Source of the DNA: Pseudoalteromonas luteoviolacea NCIMB 1942
Lineage (GTDB): Bacteria; Pseudomonadota; Gammaproteobacteria; Enterobacterales; Alteromonadaceae
NCBI RefSeq assembly: GCF_001625595.1
Contig: NZ_AUXT01000143.1
Location: forward strand, 1-64,000
Length of the DNA stretch: 64,000 nucleotides
Direction of reading: 5' to 3'
This document shows positions 1-9,107 of this stretch, in pieces (position 1 is the stretch's first letter; every line of letters starts with the position of its first letter). A program made the translations under genes and the position numbers. The notes below the pieces were generated by a model. That model saw nothing but the letters and a program-made list of their open reading frames with translations. It did not search any database and was not told where the DNA came from.

Positions 1-67
1 TTAACTGACTGGCATTAAGCTACAAGCTGGCATTTTTAACTTTTACACTGAGCATCGCTTTATCTAG

Positions 68-1972
68 TTATAGTGTCTCATCTAACCATTTGAAGAACTC
101 ACGCTGCCAAACAATGCCGTTTTGTGGCGTAAGTACCCAGTGGTTTTCTTCTGGGAAGTATAAAAAACGGCTCTTGAGTCCACGTAGTTTAGCAGCTTGG
201 AACGCCTGAATACCCTGCCCTAGCGGCACACGATAGTCTTTACCGCCATGGATCACAAACATAGGAGAATCCCATTTATCAACAAAATTCACCGGGTTAA
301 ACTCAGAGTAAGCTTTGCTTGCAGCTACATTGTCTTTTTCCCAGTACGCGCCACCTAAATCATGATTAACGAAGAACACCTCTTCTGTCGTACCATACAT
401 GCTGCGCGTATCGAAAATACCGCAATGTGAGATAAAGGTTTTAAAACGGCCTTCGTGATTACCAGCTAAATAAAACGCTGAATAGCCACCAAAGCTCGCA
501 CCAATTGCGCCAATACGCTTTTTATCGACGTATGACTCCTTTGCAATATCATCAATTGCATCAAGGTAGTCTTGCATCGCCTTTCCACCCCAGTCTTTAC
601 TGATGTCTTCATTCCACTTAACACCATGTCCAGGCATACCTCTGCGGTTTGGCGCAACCACGATATAACCTTGCGATGCCATTACTTGGAAGTTCCAACG
701 GAAAGAGTAAAACTGTGATAACGAAGACTGGGGTCCGCCTTGAAGGTATAGCAAAGTTGGGTATTTCTTGCGCTTATCAAAGTTAGGAGGGTAAATAACC
801 CAAGCCAGCATGTCTTGACCATCTTTTGTCTCAACCATGCGTTTTTCTACTTTAGGCAGATCCAAATCTGCATAAAACGCTTCGTTAACTTTGGTCAACG
901 CAACCATCTTTTTGCTGCGCAAGTTCAACTTAAAGATTTCCTTGGCTTTATTCATGCTGTTACGAGTAACAACCAGCTGCCCATCAAGTACCGCTATAAT
1001 GCCATTTATATCAAACTGCCCTTTTGTCAGCTGCTTAATTTTCGGCTTAGCTTTGGATCTCGTGTTTACTGCAACTTGGAAAAGTTGAATGGTGCCACCT
1101 GTTGGCGCCACAAAGTAGATATGCTTACCATCGTGGCTCCATTTAAAACTATAAACGGTGCCATCCCAATGCTCAGTCAAGTTTACTTTGGTGTTATTCG
1201 CCATAACAATGATGTCATTCTTATCGGCTTCATACCCAGGTTCGTCCATCTGGAGCCATGCAAGCTTACCTTTAGGAGAAAACGCAGGGCTTTTGTCATA
1301 ACCTAAATTGCTTTTAGTTATGTTAGTTGTTTTTTTATCAGCCAGATTATAACGATAAATATCTGTGTTTGTGCTCTTAACATAATCAACACCAGTTAAT
1401 TTCTTACTGACGTAATAAATATTTTCGCCTTTAGGTCCCCAAATATAATCCTCTGAGCCTCCAAAAGGTGAAGTCGGACTATCGAAAGGTTTACCTTCCA
1501 TGATATCGACTTTGGCTTCCGTTTTTAAATCTTGGTAAAACACATGTTTAACACTGCCATCTTTCCATGTATCCCAGTGTCGATAATTCAGATCATCAAA
1601 AACATAGGCGTTTGCGTTGCTTAAATCTTCATGTTTATCAGAAGCTAAAATAGTATTCATTTGCACTGATTCGTGAAACAGCCTTTTACTTCCATCAGGA
1701 GAAACGTTGCTATCTTGAAGCAACCCTTGGTAAGCCTCTAATAGCTGAGCCGAACCGCCTTTTAAAGGCACTTGATACACCTTGCTAGTAAAGTTATTTT
1801 TCTCAACACTCGGCGTCGTAACTCGATAAATTACATGGGTGTTTTCTTTATTTAGACCGAGCGCACTTACGCGCTTTACTTGCCAGAGTTTTTCCGGGGT
1901 CATTACATCTTTGGCTGATACGCCTGCACTGACCGCTAGCCCCAAGCTAGCACATAAAAGAATTCGCTTCAT
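68..1972 (-). CDS. secreted S9 family prolyl oligopeptidase-type peptidase
   Basis: This 634-residue protein starts with a signal peptide (basic MKR, a hydrophobic stretch and an A-x-A-like cleavage region near residue 20). The N-terminal two-thirds look like the WD/PD40-type beta-propeller of S9 peptidases. The C-terminal alpha/beta hydrolase domain has the nucleophile motif G-A-S-F-G-G-Y (Ser493) and a terminal catalytic His in E-E-N-H-W (His611); an HGGKD segment near residue 580 probably supplies the Asp. The family cleaves oligopeptides, often after proline or as dipeptidyl/acyl aminopeptidases, here probably in the periplasm for peptide scavenging. A GGAGG ribosome site lies about 8 bases before the ATG. 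The family is certain; the exact specificity is not readable from sequence. Confidence 0.93.
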   Translation of the reverse strand: MKRILLCASLGLAVSAGVSAKDVMTPEKLWQVKRVSALGLNKENTHVIYRVTTPSVEKNNFTSKVYQVPLKGGSAQLLEAYQGLLQDSNVSPDGSKRLFHESVQMNTILASDKHEDLSNANAYVFDDLNYRHWDTWKDGSVKHVFYQDLKTEAKVDIMEGKPFDSPTSPFGGSEDYIWGPKGENIYYVSKKLTGVDYVKSTNTDIYRYNLADKKTTNITKSNLGYDKSPAFSPKGKLAWLQMDEPGYEADKNDIIVMANNTKVNLTEHWDGTVYSFKWSHDGKHIYFVAPTGGTIQLFQVAVNTRSKAKPKIKQLTKGQFDINGIIAVLDGQLVVTRNSMNKAKEIFKLNLRSKKMVALTKVNEAFYADLDLPKVEKRMVETKDGQDMLAWVIYPPNFDKRKKYPTLLYLQGGPQSSLSQFYSFRWNFQVMASQGYIVVAPNRRGMPGHGVKWNEDISKDWGGKAMQDYLDAIDDIAKESYVDKKRIGAIGASFGGYSAFYLAGNHEGRFKTFISHCGIFDTRSMYGTTEEVFFVNHDLGGAYWEKDNVAASKAYSEFNPVNFVDKWDSPMFVIHGGKDYRVPLGQGIQAFQAAKLRGLKSRFLYFPEENHWVLTPQNGIVWQREFFKWLDETL

Positions 1973-2500
1973 CGCGAAATACCTCCAAAAATAAAAACCC
2001 GTCTAGACTACATAAATAAACAACAGCTGAAAAGGTATTAAAGACAGATTACCATTATCAGCTATACGCTAACCCACTCATTATTAAACGTAAAATTCAA
2101 ATAAAAGCACTCACGCACTGAAGCCTGCCATTCCACTTTTTACGCGGCACGGCACTTAATTATTCTTAACTTGGTTAAAAACATCTAAAAATCAGTGCAC
2201 TACAGCCAAAACAAGCACCTCATTGTTAATGGCAAAATATATTAATAACAGCGAAGAATTGATGCTACTATGAATATTTATGCGATTCTTTTTTACTAAC
2301 TTTGGTTATGTTGGAGAGTCTTTTATACACTGGAAGCATTTGGTTGTCTGTGGGAGCATAATCAGGGCTGAAAACTTGTAACGCTAAAACGTACTTAGTT
2401 CTATTCGATTCAATAAAAACTTAATAAGGTGACTTTACGAGCACAACATAACTAGCTTCCATTTGCTCAGAAATAGAACCTCAGATTTTAAGCGCCTAAT
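1973..2500. other. intergenic region, no gene seen
   Basis: About 530 AT-rich bases separate the S9 peptidase from the next minus-strand gene. The stretch just upstream of the peptidase start presumably holds its promoter. No reading frame with codon-like character, no strong hairpin and no repeat was found by eye. A short open frame crossing into the next gene on the plus strand is antisense shadow. Confidence 0.5.
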
Positions 2501-2866
2501 TTATACATGGCGCGCATTTTTGAATTCCTCAAGCCTTTTGCTCCAATTACCACCATGCTCATTGGCACAAGCTTCTTCTGTATCAAATAAAATACGCTTT
2601 TTAACCCCTTTCACGTTGATGTTACAAGATGACAGCTTGCCTTCAATTAGCACCTTAAGTTGCTCACCTTTGTCGTCATTTATGGCCAATCGAAGGTGCG
2701 CTTTATTATCGAACACGCAAATTACCGATAGGCTATCGGGAAATCGCTGATAGTTTACAATATGAGTCAACCACTGAAAGCCATCATATTGTTTCAATGC
2801 CTCTTCGCATGCTTCTGTTAAGGCTGTAACGATGCTTTTCTCAAGCTTTTTATCTGATTTTCTCAT
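2501..2866 (-). CDS. conserved gammaproteobacterial protein of unknown function
   Basis: This is a soluble 121-residue protein with no signal peptide or membrane segment. It begins with a Lys/Arg-rich helix. The central block (G-F-Q-W-L-T-H-I-V and S-L-S-V-I-C-V-F-D) resembles a small family common in Shewanella, Pseudoalteromonas and Vibrio that databases sometimes label a Fis-family regulator. I see no Fis helix-turn-helix here, so I do not adopt that name. The C-terminus carries a Cys-x-N-E-H-G-G-N-W segment. No Shine-Dalgarno is evident before the ATG. The gene stands alone, with more than 200 bases on each side. Function is unknown. Confidence 0.75.
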   Translation of the reverse strand: MRKSDKKLEKSIVTALTEACEEALKQYDGFQWLTHIVNYQRFPDSLSVICVFDNKAHLRLAINDDKGEQLKVLIEGKLSSCNINVKGVKKRILFDTEEACANEHGGNWSKRLEEFKNARHV

Positions 2867-3107
2867 AGGTTTTTCACTGTTCTTTACATAAGAAGAATGA
2901 GTATTTGGGCTATCTCCGGCATATGCAATGATTCAGAAAGGCAACTTCCACATTATCTATCTGTGTGGTCACAACTGAACCAAACACACGATTACATTAC
3001 GACAAAAGAGCTAGCAGAGCACTGTGTCAGGGTATAGCGATTACTATTTTAACAACGAGTATTACACTTTGAAAAAGAATATCTGCTACGCTCCGTGGTA
3101 ATAATAA

Positions 3108-3467
3108 CTACAGCACTGTCACGTACTGCAACTTACAATAAAGGTTGCTGGGAAAAACGATTGAGTCATCAACAGTAACTGTAACTTTTTGTTTTGCCAT
3201 TTTTGCAGCGAGTACCATTGACATTGCTGTATTATTTCCATCTGGGATAGTCACTGTATAACCGCCACCGTGAACATAACAATTTGGCTTCGGCTGGTTT
3301 GGATCAGGTATTAGCGTAAACCATGTATGCTTTTTCCAAGCGGGCGCAAGCGTATTTGTTGCCTCGTGATATCTAATTTGACCAATTTCACCTTGAATAT
3401 CATATCTATCCGCCAAAGCATGGGGGCTCACAACCAAAAACAGTACAAAAAGAAGTGCAAGTTTCAT
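3108..3467 (-). CDS. small exported protein of unknown function
   Basis: This 119-residue protein has a clear Sec signal peptide (MKLALLFVLFL, cleavage after A-L-A near residue 19). The mature part of about 100 residues contains two cysteines (Y-C-K and N-C-Y) that could form a disulfide, and it looks beta-rich. A GAGGA ribosome site lies seven bases before the ATG. I do not recognise the family. It belongs to a run of small minus-strand exported or lipoprotein genes from 3.1 to 7.3 kb, with gaps too large to call one operon. Confidence 0.65.
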   Translation of the reverse strand: MKLALLFVLFLVVSPHALADRYDIQGEIGQIRYHEATNTLAPAWKKHTWFTLIPDPNQPKPNCYVHGGGYTVTIPDGNNTAMSMVLAAKMAKQKVTVTVDDSIVFPSNLYCKLQYVTVL

Positions 3468-3755
3468 TAATTATTCCTCATAAACGCTAATTTATTATAA
3501 AGCAGGGTTTAAAAGTGCAGGATAATAATCAATATAAAGCAAATTTCCAAGTTAATTTTCCACCATTTAGGTGAGAGAAAAGTCCCTTTTAAAATTAAAT
3601 AAATAGTAGCCTGCACAACAATGATAAAAAACATCCTAAACGCGCATCAGCAAACTGCTAATTTCGTATAATAAACGCCCTATTCGTGCTGTACTGTTAT
3701 TTATTCGCCAATAAAAATGGACGCCTTTTTATATCAAGTATTTGTATAGTACGTT

Positions 3756-4337
3756 CTAAGGAGAGCCAGCCGCCATAACCGCTGCAGCAAAAAAAACAGC
3801 AGGAACAGTAACAACTGCATCTATCGTGATAGTGGCAGGGGTTGCGATGACTTTACCTGCAGTTTCACTAAAAGTCCGAGGTTGCGCTACCATAATTATG
3901 TACTCTTTTTCTAGCTTTTCGAGAGGCAGCTCTCCTTCAATAATATATCGCTTACCCGTTAGCTCACGCTTAAGCTTTAGCTGATTAGACGAAAGTTGCT
4001 GTTCAAAGCCCAGAGATATCAATTTTACGACCAGTTCTTGTGGTGGGCTCTTTTCTTTCATCGTAAGCGTAACGCTGCCTACGACGTTATTTTTCTCATC
4101 TAACCTAAAGTCCTCAAATGTAGGGATGAACTCTACCTCCCTCGACAACTCAAGCGCCTCACCGAATTGCGCATCAATCCCTAACAAGTAAGCAGTCTTC
4201 GTTGTAGTGACAAATAGCTCCTTAGTGTCACTTTTGACATAAAAGCCGTTTAGACTTTCTTTTTTGTAATTTGTAGCCCACAAACTTGCGGTGCAACCGC
4301 TTAGAAAAACCAAAGCTAATAAAATATACTTGTACAT
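3756..4337 (-). CDS. lipoprotein of unknown function
   Basis: I place the start at 4337, not at the in-frame ATG further upstream at 4394. A perfect AGGAGG lies four bases before 4337, and the protein then begins directly with a lipoprotein signal peptide (MYKYILLALVFLSGC, lipobox L-S-G-C). The result is 193 residues. The mature protein is hydrophilic and apparently beta-rich, and ends with a hydrophobic Ala/Val-rich stretch (V-P-A-V-F-F-A-A-A-V-M-A-A-G) that could be a C-terminal membrane anchor, which is unusual for a lipoprotein. The family is not recognised. Confidence 0.7.
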   Translation of the reverse strand: MYKYILLALVFLSGCTASLWATNYKKESLNGFYVKSDTKELFVTTTKTAYLLGIDAQFGEALELSREVEFIPTFEDFRLDEKNNVVGSVTLTMKEKSPPQELVVKLISLGFEQQLSSNQLKLKRELTGKRYIIEGELPLEKLEKEYIIMVAQPRTFSETAGKVIATPATITIDAVVTVPAVFFAAAVMAAGSP

Positions 4338-4472
4338 TGAACCTCCTCTACTCAAAGCTGCGCTTTTATTGTAAAAACATTTTTTCTTATTCATCTCGAT
4401 ATGTAATTATCATTCGATATATTACCCGTTAGGCATGTTACGATGCCTGTACATAATTACTACGGCAGCTAT

Positions 4473-4749
4473 CTATCTGATCAACTTAGATACGGCTCTA
4501 CGAGCAATAGAGTAATACAAAGCGTCACCACTATTTTGATACTCACACTGGCAGCTATAAACTAGCTTAATAATATGCGAATCATCAGACACCAATGCTG
4601 CTTGTATCACTGAATCAAAACAACATTGACGTTGTTGTATCTCAATTGCGTTGCGCTTGTATTCATGCCCCGTGCTCAAATATGCGACTAAGATGGCCTT
4701 CCAAAGCGAGCGTAAAGCGTACTCCTCATCATCAAGAAAAGGCAGTCAT
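4473..4749 (-). pseudogene. small gene apparently split by a one-base insertion in a T run
   Basis: An open minus-strand frame ending at 4473 reads back upstream as coherent protein (…D-D-E-E-Y-A-L-R-S-L-W-K-A-I-L-V-A-Y-L) past any good start codon. The only nearby ATG in the right place (4749) reads M-T-A-F and then hits TGA in another frame. Dropping one base from the four-T run just after that point joins the two into about 91 residues with many Cys, Gln and Arg. This may be a recent frameshift, a sequencing error or coincidence. The family is unknown, and no good ribosome site precedes the ATG. Confidence 0.35.
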
Positions 4750-4985
4750 CTTTATTGCGAGCAAAGGCGTTCTATTCACTGAGTCTAGCCTCCTAATAAT
4801 GTAAGTTTACAATTGTAAATGGCCCAAATACATGGGCATCTCGTGCCCCATCGTAAAGTCTGACAGCTGCTAATATTTCTAACTTTTATAGAAACTATTC
4901 CCGAGACTCTAAGAAGAGTCACTGCGTCTCTGGTTATATGATCACGATTAACTCAGCTATTTTTTTTAAACCCTAGCGTTATTTA

Positions 4986-5444
4986 CTACTTAAGTAACGC
5001 TAAAGAATTTAAATTAAAAGAATAGACTTGAAACGAATCATCAACTTCTTGCAGCGTTATAGTTATCAAACCATCCCCATTTTCATACTTAGCAGGGACT
5101 CTGTAGGTTACAAAAGAGCCCGACTCTTCACCAGCCATTGCAGTACTCGAGACATTCATAAACTGGAACTCCCCAATTTCGACTAATCTCCCCATTTTTG
5201 ATAGCCCTTTTACTAAGGCTTGCAAATCTGATTCTGAGACCCTGTCGTTTGTACTTACAACTAAATAACTTCTCACCGTGTCTACTTGCCAAGTAGAAAT
5301 ATCTTTGATGGCTTTGTCCATGTAAGGGATAGCGGTTTCTTCATATGATGCGGCTTTATAGCTTGTCCAAGCTAACGCAAACGTAAACAGGCCTATTATT
5401 ACCAATAATGTAAAACCCAAACCTTTTAAAATTTTTTTAAACAT
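4986..5444 (-). CDS. membrane-anchored protein of unknown function
   Basis: The 152-residue protein has one N-terminal transmembrane segment (G-F-T-L-L-V-I-I-G-L-F-T-F-A-L-A-W, residues about 10-27). It has no signal-peptidase motif, so it is probably a type II anchored protein with its C-terminal domain in the periplasm. The remainder is mixed alpha/beta with a Y-R-V-P-A strand region. An AGAGG ribosome site stands four bases before the ATG. I do not recognise it, and it has no close operon partner. Confidence 0.6.
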   Translation of the reverse strand: MFKKILKGLGFTLLVIIGLFTFALAWTSYKAASYEETAIPYMDKAIKDISTWQVDTVRSYLVVSTNDRVSESDLQALVKGLSKMGRLVEIGEFQFMNVSSTAMAGEESGSFVTYRVPAKYENGDGLITITLQEVDDSFQVYSFNLNSLALLK

Positions 5445-5922
5445 AAAACCTCTAAAATTTATTCCGCCCCCCGCGTGAGGATAAAGGAAATCAAGCCAGT
5501 TGAATTTTTGATATTAAGTGTTATCTAAAACTCCTCGCACAACTCGCAACCACGATGTAAAGAACACTGTTAGCCTTCATTCTTTGTGTAATTGAGTTGC
5601 AGTAAATCTGATTTATTGCCGTAAAGGTCTGAAGCACAGCCACAGTACCATACTCTTCCCACGGCGTGTCTCATAAAATATAACCCCAGCAATAAGGTTG
5701 TAAAATTTGATTTCATTTAGCTACATAATTTATTAAACGGTATGGGCAATTAATATTTTTGGCATTTTTAGTCGCTGACTAATACAGCTGTGCATAAATA
5801 ACAATTAACTCCAATTTCAAACTCTTAAATTAAGGCGCATTTCGTTGGTAGAGTAGTAAACAAGCAACGAGACAAAGCCGAGAAGACGTAAGCTCGCGGA
5901 TTTGCCTCAAGAGCGCTGGACG
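5445..5922. other. intergenic region with a possible gene remnant
   Basis: About 480 bases without a convincing intact gene. On the minus strand a 49-codon frame from 5674 to 5525 (beginning M-R-H-A-V-G-R-V-W-Y-C-G-C) is protein-like and Cys-rich but is interrupted by one in-frame TAA, so it may be debris. A GC-richer segment at about 5835-5930 contains a small inverted repeat (TCGTTG…CAACGA). I looked for paired attC-type core sites here and did not find them. Confidence 0.3.
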
Positions 5923-6510
5923 TTATTTATTAAGAGGAACTCTTGTTCTAACTCTACTATTGTATTCAGTAATACAAGCATTGGGCATACTTGCTATATT
6001 TACGTTTCCAATAGATTTGAGAACGCGACTATACTCACCCTCATTTTCTGTGATTTCATATACTACAGACAAACAGCCATTTGTATTAAAATCAATCTCA
6101 TAACTTTTATCTTTCTCAAATGTGGTAGATACAAACGAGCCACATGACAGGCTAACACCCAACCCACTAGGCCTTTTAAAGATTAAAAAATTGTTTGGTT
6201 TATTTGCTTCGAAGTAATACTCTTTGGCATTTGCAGCATAGTCTCCGTAGGTCCACAGTGGCACACCTACTTTTTTCGACTTTGTAAAATTGCCATGCAT
6301 TTTTGCATACAAGGATACTCTATTTGTACCATTGGCACACTCTGCATTATCAAATCCTACAACGACAGCCTCACCTCCATGGTGGCCTGAAGAAACAAAC
6401 CTAACCTTAGACCTTTCTCCTCCCGTCGGTTCTTGGTATTCAACCGTTGTTGTTGCACAACCCGAGACAAAAAAAGCCACAATAAAAAGCTTGGCATAGA
6501 CTTTAAACAT
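5923..6510 (-). CDS. lipoprotein of unknown function
   Basis: This 195-residue protein has a lipoprotein signal peptide ending in V-S-G-C (lipid Cys at residue 18). A Thr-rich linker follows, then a probably beta-sandwich domain with three further cysteines (N-A-E-C, L-S-C-G, N-G-C-L). Parts of the layout (R-V-R-F-V-S early, then alternating short strands) recall small periplasmic lipoproteins of unknown role, but I cannot name a family. GGAGA precedes the ATG by four bases. Confidence 0.65.
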   Translation of the reverse strand: MFKVYAKLFIVAFFVSGCATTTVEYQEPTGGERSKVRFVSSGHHGGEAVVVGFDNAECANGTNRVSLYAKMHGNFTKSKKVGVPLWTYGDYAANAKEYYFEANKPNNFLIFKRPSGLGVSLSCGSFVSTTFEKDKSYEIDFNTNGCLSVVYEITENEGEYSRVLKSIGNVNIASMPNACITEYNSRVRTRVPLNK

Positions 6511-6822
6511 TTACTCTCCAAATAACCCATGGCCCCGAAAACGAGGAAATATCAAAGTTTAATAATATCAAGCTATACACTAGGTGCCAAAAAGAACTTG
6601 TTTAAACCAAACCGACAGCTCACTTACCGCTCACAAATAAATACAGCAATTCACAACAAATCAGTAAATTTAACCTCACATTTGGAGTCGCATGCATGGG
6701 GTAGCTCCCAAGGTTCAAAGTTATGAATTCGATTAAGGCTAAATAGAACCATTGCAAAGTAATAACACAAAAGTATCACGCCTCTACGTGCCTCACAATC
6801 TGAGGCTATGTGTCTATAAAAT
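6511..6822. other. intergenic region, nothing clear
   Basis: About 310 bases between the lipoprotein and the M23 peptidase. A 63-codon minus-strand frame (6842-6651) begins inside the last codons of the peptidase gene and could encode a small one-helix membrane protein. It has no ribosome site of its own and no recognisable similarity, so I do not call it. Confidence 0.4.
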
Positions 6823-7335
6823 TCAGCGTTTAAGTATTGCATCAGGGTCCAAATAAAACATCCTCTTCCAGCCTTGAGGTTCAGTAGTTACCAACCAAGG
6901 ATGCGGTAGTAAAGATAAAATTGAATAATGCACATGTGCGGGTTTTCCTTGAGCGTTGCCTGAGTCACCTAAAGTACCTATCACTTCTCTCCGCTCGACA
7001 AACTGACCAGTACTTACCGAATCGCTTTTTAAATGCGCATAGTAATGAATCCGCCATTTTGGACCAAGCACTGCCACTACGTTTCCGCCTTTGTCGACAT
7101 GCCCCTTATAAATTACAAAACCATCTACGGCGGAGATAACCGCAGTACCGACCTTTCCAAAAATATCAACTCCCTTGTGTACGCCGGAACTTCCCCAAGG
7201 CTCGTACCAAAACGTATTTTGATTCCAATCGCTTGCAACTGCACCCGCAACAGTTACTTGAATTTTTTCTGGCACTAAAGTACCCAATAAAATGAGTAAG
7301 AAAAGACCAAAAAGAGTTCGCTTAAAATACGTCAA
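6823..7335 (-). CDS. M23 family (LytM-type) metallopeptidase, membrane anchored
   Basis: The zinc-site motifs of M23 endopeptidases are present: H-K-G-V-D (HxxxD), a central Y-Y-A-H-L, and A-H-V-H-Y (HxH). These enzymes cut peptidoglycan cross-bridges. I choose a TTG start at 7335: AAGGAG stands six bases before it, and translation then begins M-T-Y-F-K-R followed at once by a hydrophobic segment (L-F-G-L-F-L-L-I-L-L-G). This gives 170 residues with an N-terminal anchor or signal. The ATG at 7416 would add 27 polar residues in front of the hydrophobic segment and has no good ribosome site. Cofactor-only activator roles (EnvC/NlpD-like) are unlikely because the zinc ligands are kept. Confidence 0.85.
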   Translation of the reverse strand: MTYFKRTLFGLFLLILLGTLVPEKIQVTVAGAVASDWNQNTFWYEPWGSSGVHKGVDIFGKVGTAVISAVDGFVIYKGHVDKGGNVVAVLGPKWRIHYYAHLKSDSVSTGQFVERREVIGTLGDSGNAQGKPAHVHYSILSLLPHPWLVTTEPQGWKRMFYLDPDAILKR

Positions 7336-7636
7336 TCTTCTCTCCTTAAAAATAATTGCTTTGCTAGGTGAATTTAAAGCGAATAATTCCATTGTGGTAA
7401 TTACACGAAAAGTCATAAGTTAGCGACTAATCAGTCTTTAAAAGTAGATTAAATACTAAAAATCCTTAAAAAGTGCTGAATAAACGTTTGCTCAAAATAC
7501 CAACTAATAATCTTGTCTTATATAAAATCAATTTATCCCTCCATTTTGCTTTCATAATTATGTATCACCATGTGCTAAGAATGTGGTGATCTAGCTCGGA
7601 ACTTATATGCAGAAAACTTCAAAAAAGGAACAACTT
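7336..7636 (+). promoter_or_regulatory. divergent upstream region of the biosynthetic locus with a 7-bp dyad
   Basis: This AT-rich gap separates the minus-strand peptidase from the plus-strand biosynthetic genes and must hold the promoters of both. An inverted repeat, ATCACCA (7564-7570) and TGGTGAT (7584-7590) with a 13-base spacer, lies about 45 bases before the chosen start of the first gene. It could be an operator or a 5' UTR hairpin. No convincing -35/-10 pair could be fixed by eye, and no regulator gene sits next to it. Confidence 0.35.
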
Positions 7637-9106
7637 ATGTCCTTTAACTCTGTTTGTGAACAAAAAAATAACGAAAAAAACGCTAAAAGCAGTAAAAACT
7701 CCAACACTATAAAAATCCCGCTTATTTTGCCAGAAAGCCTAGGCAGTAGTGAATTTCGCAACGATTATTGCATTAAGTATGCTTGTATTGCAGGGGGAAT
7801 GTACCGAGGTATTGCGTCAAAAGAATTAGTTATTGCGTTAGCTAATGCAAGGTTAATGGGGTTTTTAGGTACAGGGGGCCGAACCTTAAATGATATTGAG
7901 CAAGACATCATTTATATTCAAAACTCGCTCACCGACGGCCAAGCTTATGGTTTAAACCTAGTTGCAAATTTAGACTCGCCAGAAGCAGAGTTAGCATTGG
8001 TCGAGCTTTATCTCAACTACAATATTCGATGCGTAGAAGCGGCCGCTTTTATTCGCATCACACCAGCGCTTGTTTTGTATCGCTTGCAAGGCATATATAA
8101 AGACCAACACGGTGCTGTACGTACCAAAAATAAAATTATCGCCAAACTCTCTCGCCCGGAGGTGGCAAATCACTTTTTAAGCCCCGCACCTATGCACTTT
8201 GTTCAGCAACTGTTTGCCCTCGGTAAGATTACCCCCGAGCAAGTTGAGCTCAGTCAGTTCATTTTTATGTGCGATGACATTTGCGTTGAAGCAGACTCCG
8301 GAGGACATACCGATAGAGGCCAACCAGCTGTTTTACTGCCAGCCATTCAAACCCTACGCGACCAAAAAGTACTTGAACATAACTTTGCTCAAACACCCAG
8401 AGTCGGCCTAGGTGGCGGTATTGGCACACCAAACTCTGCCGCCGCAGCCTTTATGATGGGTGCTGACTTTATTCTCACGGGCTCTATTAACCAATGCACC
8501 GTTGAAGCAGGAACTTCAGACCTAGTAAAGCGCATGTTGCAAGATATCAATGTACAAGATACCGATTATGCCCCAGCTGGCGATATGTTTGAATCTGGTG
8601 CAAAAGTACAAGTCCTCAAAAAAGGCGTATTTTTTGCCGCACGCGCAAACAAGCTGTTCCAGCTGTATCAGCAATATGACTCATTAGACACTCTGCCTGA
8701 AAAAATCCAAACACAGCTCCAACATAAGTATTTCAATGCTTCTTTTGATGATATTTGGGCGCAAACAAAACAGTATTTGCTGAACGCTAATCGCTCACAA
8801 GACATTAAACGCGCAGAGCAAGACGACAAATACAAAATGGCGCGGGTTTTTCGTTGGTATTTTGCTTACAGCATGAAGTTGGCATTTACCGGCTCAGAAC
8901 AAGCACGAGTCAACTTTCAAATACATACAGGACCTGCGCTTGGTGCATTCAACCAGTGGGTTAAAGGTACTGAATTAGAACATTGGCAAAACCGCCATGT
9001 TGACCAAATTGCCGAGAAACTGATGCAAAGCACGGCAGCATTATTGAACACAAGAACACAACAGCTCTTAACGTTGAATCATGTAGCAGAAAAAAAGCAG
9101 AGGTAA
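7637..9106 (+). CDS. PfaD-type trans-acting enoyl reductase
   Basis: This FMN-dependent, 2-nitropropane-dioxygenase-fold enoyl reductase is of the PfaD family, which acts in trans on acyl-ACP intermediates of PUFA and trans-AT polyketide synthases. Diagnostic segments are the N-terminal L-G-S-x-x-F-R-x-D-Y and G-M-Y-R-G-I-A-S-K-E, the E-A-D-S-G-G-H-T-D block, G-L-G-G-G-I-G-T-P, and T-G-S-I-N-Q-C-T-V-E-A-G. I start at 7637 because AAGGA lies seven bases upstream; the ATG at 7607 has no such site. The result is 489 residues. One base separates its stop from the next ATG, so the two are surely co-translated. It probably saturates the alpha-methyl enoyl group made by megasynthase module 1. Confidence 0.93.
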   Translation: MSFNSVCEQKNNEKNAKSSKNSNTIKIPLILPESLGSSEFRNDYCIKYACIAGGMYRGIASKELVIALANARLMGFLGTGGRTLNDIEQDIIYIQNSLTDGQAYGLNLVANLDSPEAELALVELYLNYNIRCVEAAAFIRITPALVLYRLQGIYKDQHGAVRTKNKIIAKLSRPEVANHFLSPAPMHFVQQLFALGKITPEQVELSQFIFMCDDICVEADSGGHTDRGQPAVLLPAIQTLRDQKVLEHNFAQTPRVGLGGGIGTPNSAAAAFMMGADFILTGSINQCTVEAGTSDLVKRMLQDINVQDTDYAPAGDMFESGAKVQVLKKGVFFAARANKLFQLYQQYDSLDTLPEKIQTQLQHKYFNASFDDIWAQTKQYLLNANRSQDIKRAEQDDKYKMARVFRWYFAYSMKLAFTGSEQARVNFQIHTGPALGAFNQWVKGTELEHWQNRHVDQIAEKLMQSTAALLNTRTQQLLTLNHVAEKKQR

Positions 9107-9107
9107 T

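Noticed and set aside
815..1306. 163-codon plus-strand frame inside the S9 peptidase gene
   Set aside because: Antisense shadow of a well-supported gene; no ribosome site and no recognisable domain.
4595..4804. 69-codon plus-strand frame
   Set aside because: It is antisense to the more protein-like minus-strand frame at 4473-4749 and has no ribosome site.
2867..7600. Possible integron cassette array (small unrelated genes in one direction)
   Set aside because: I looked for repeated attC-like sites with paired core sequences between the genes and found only one vaguely similar GC-richer segment near 5.9 kb. There is no integrase in the window.
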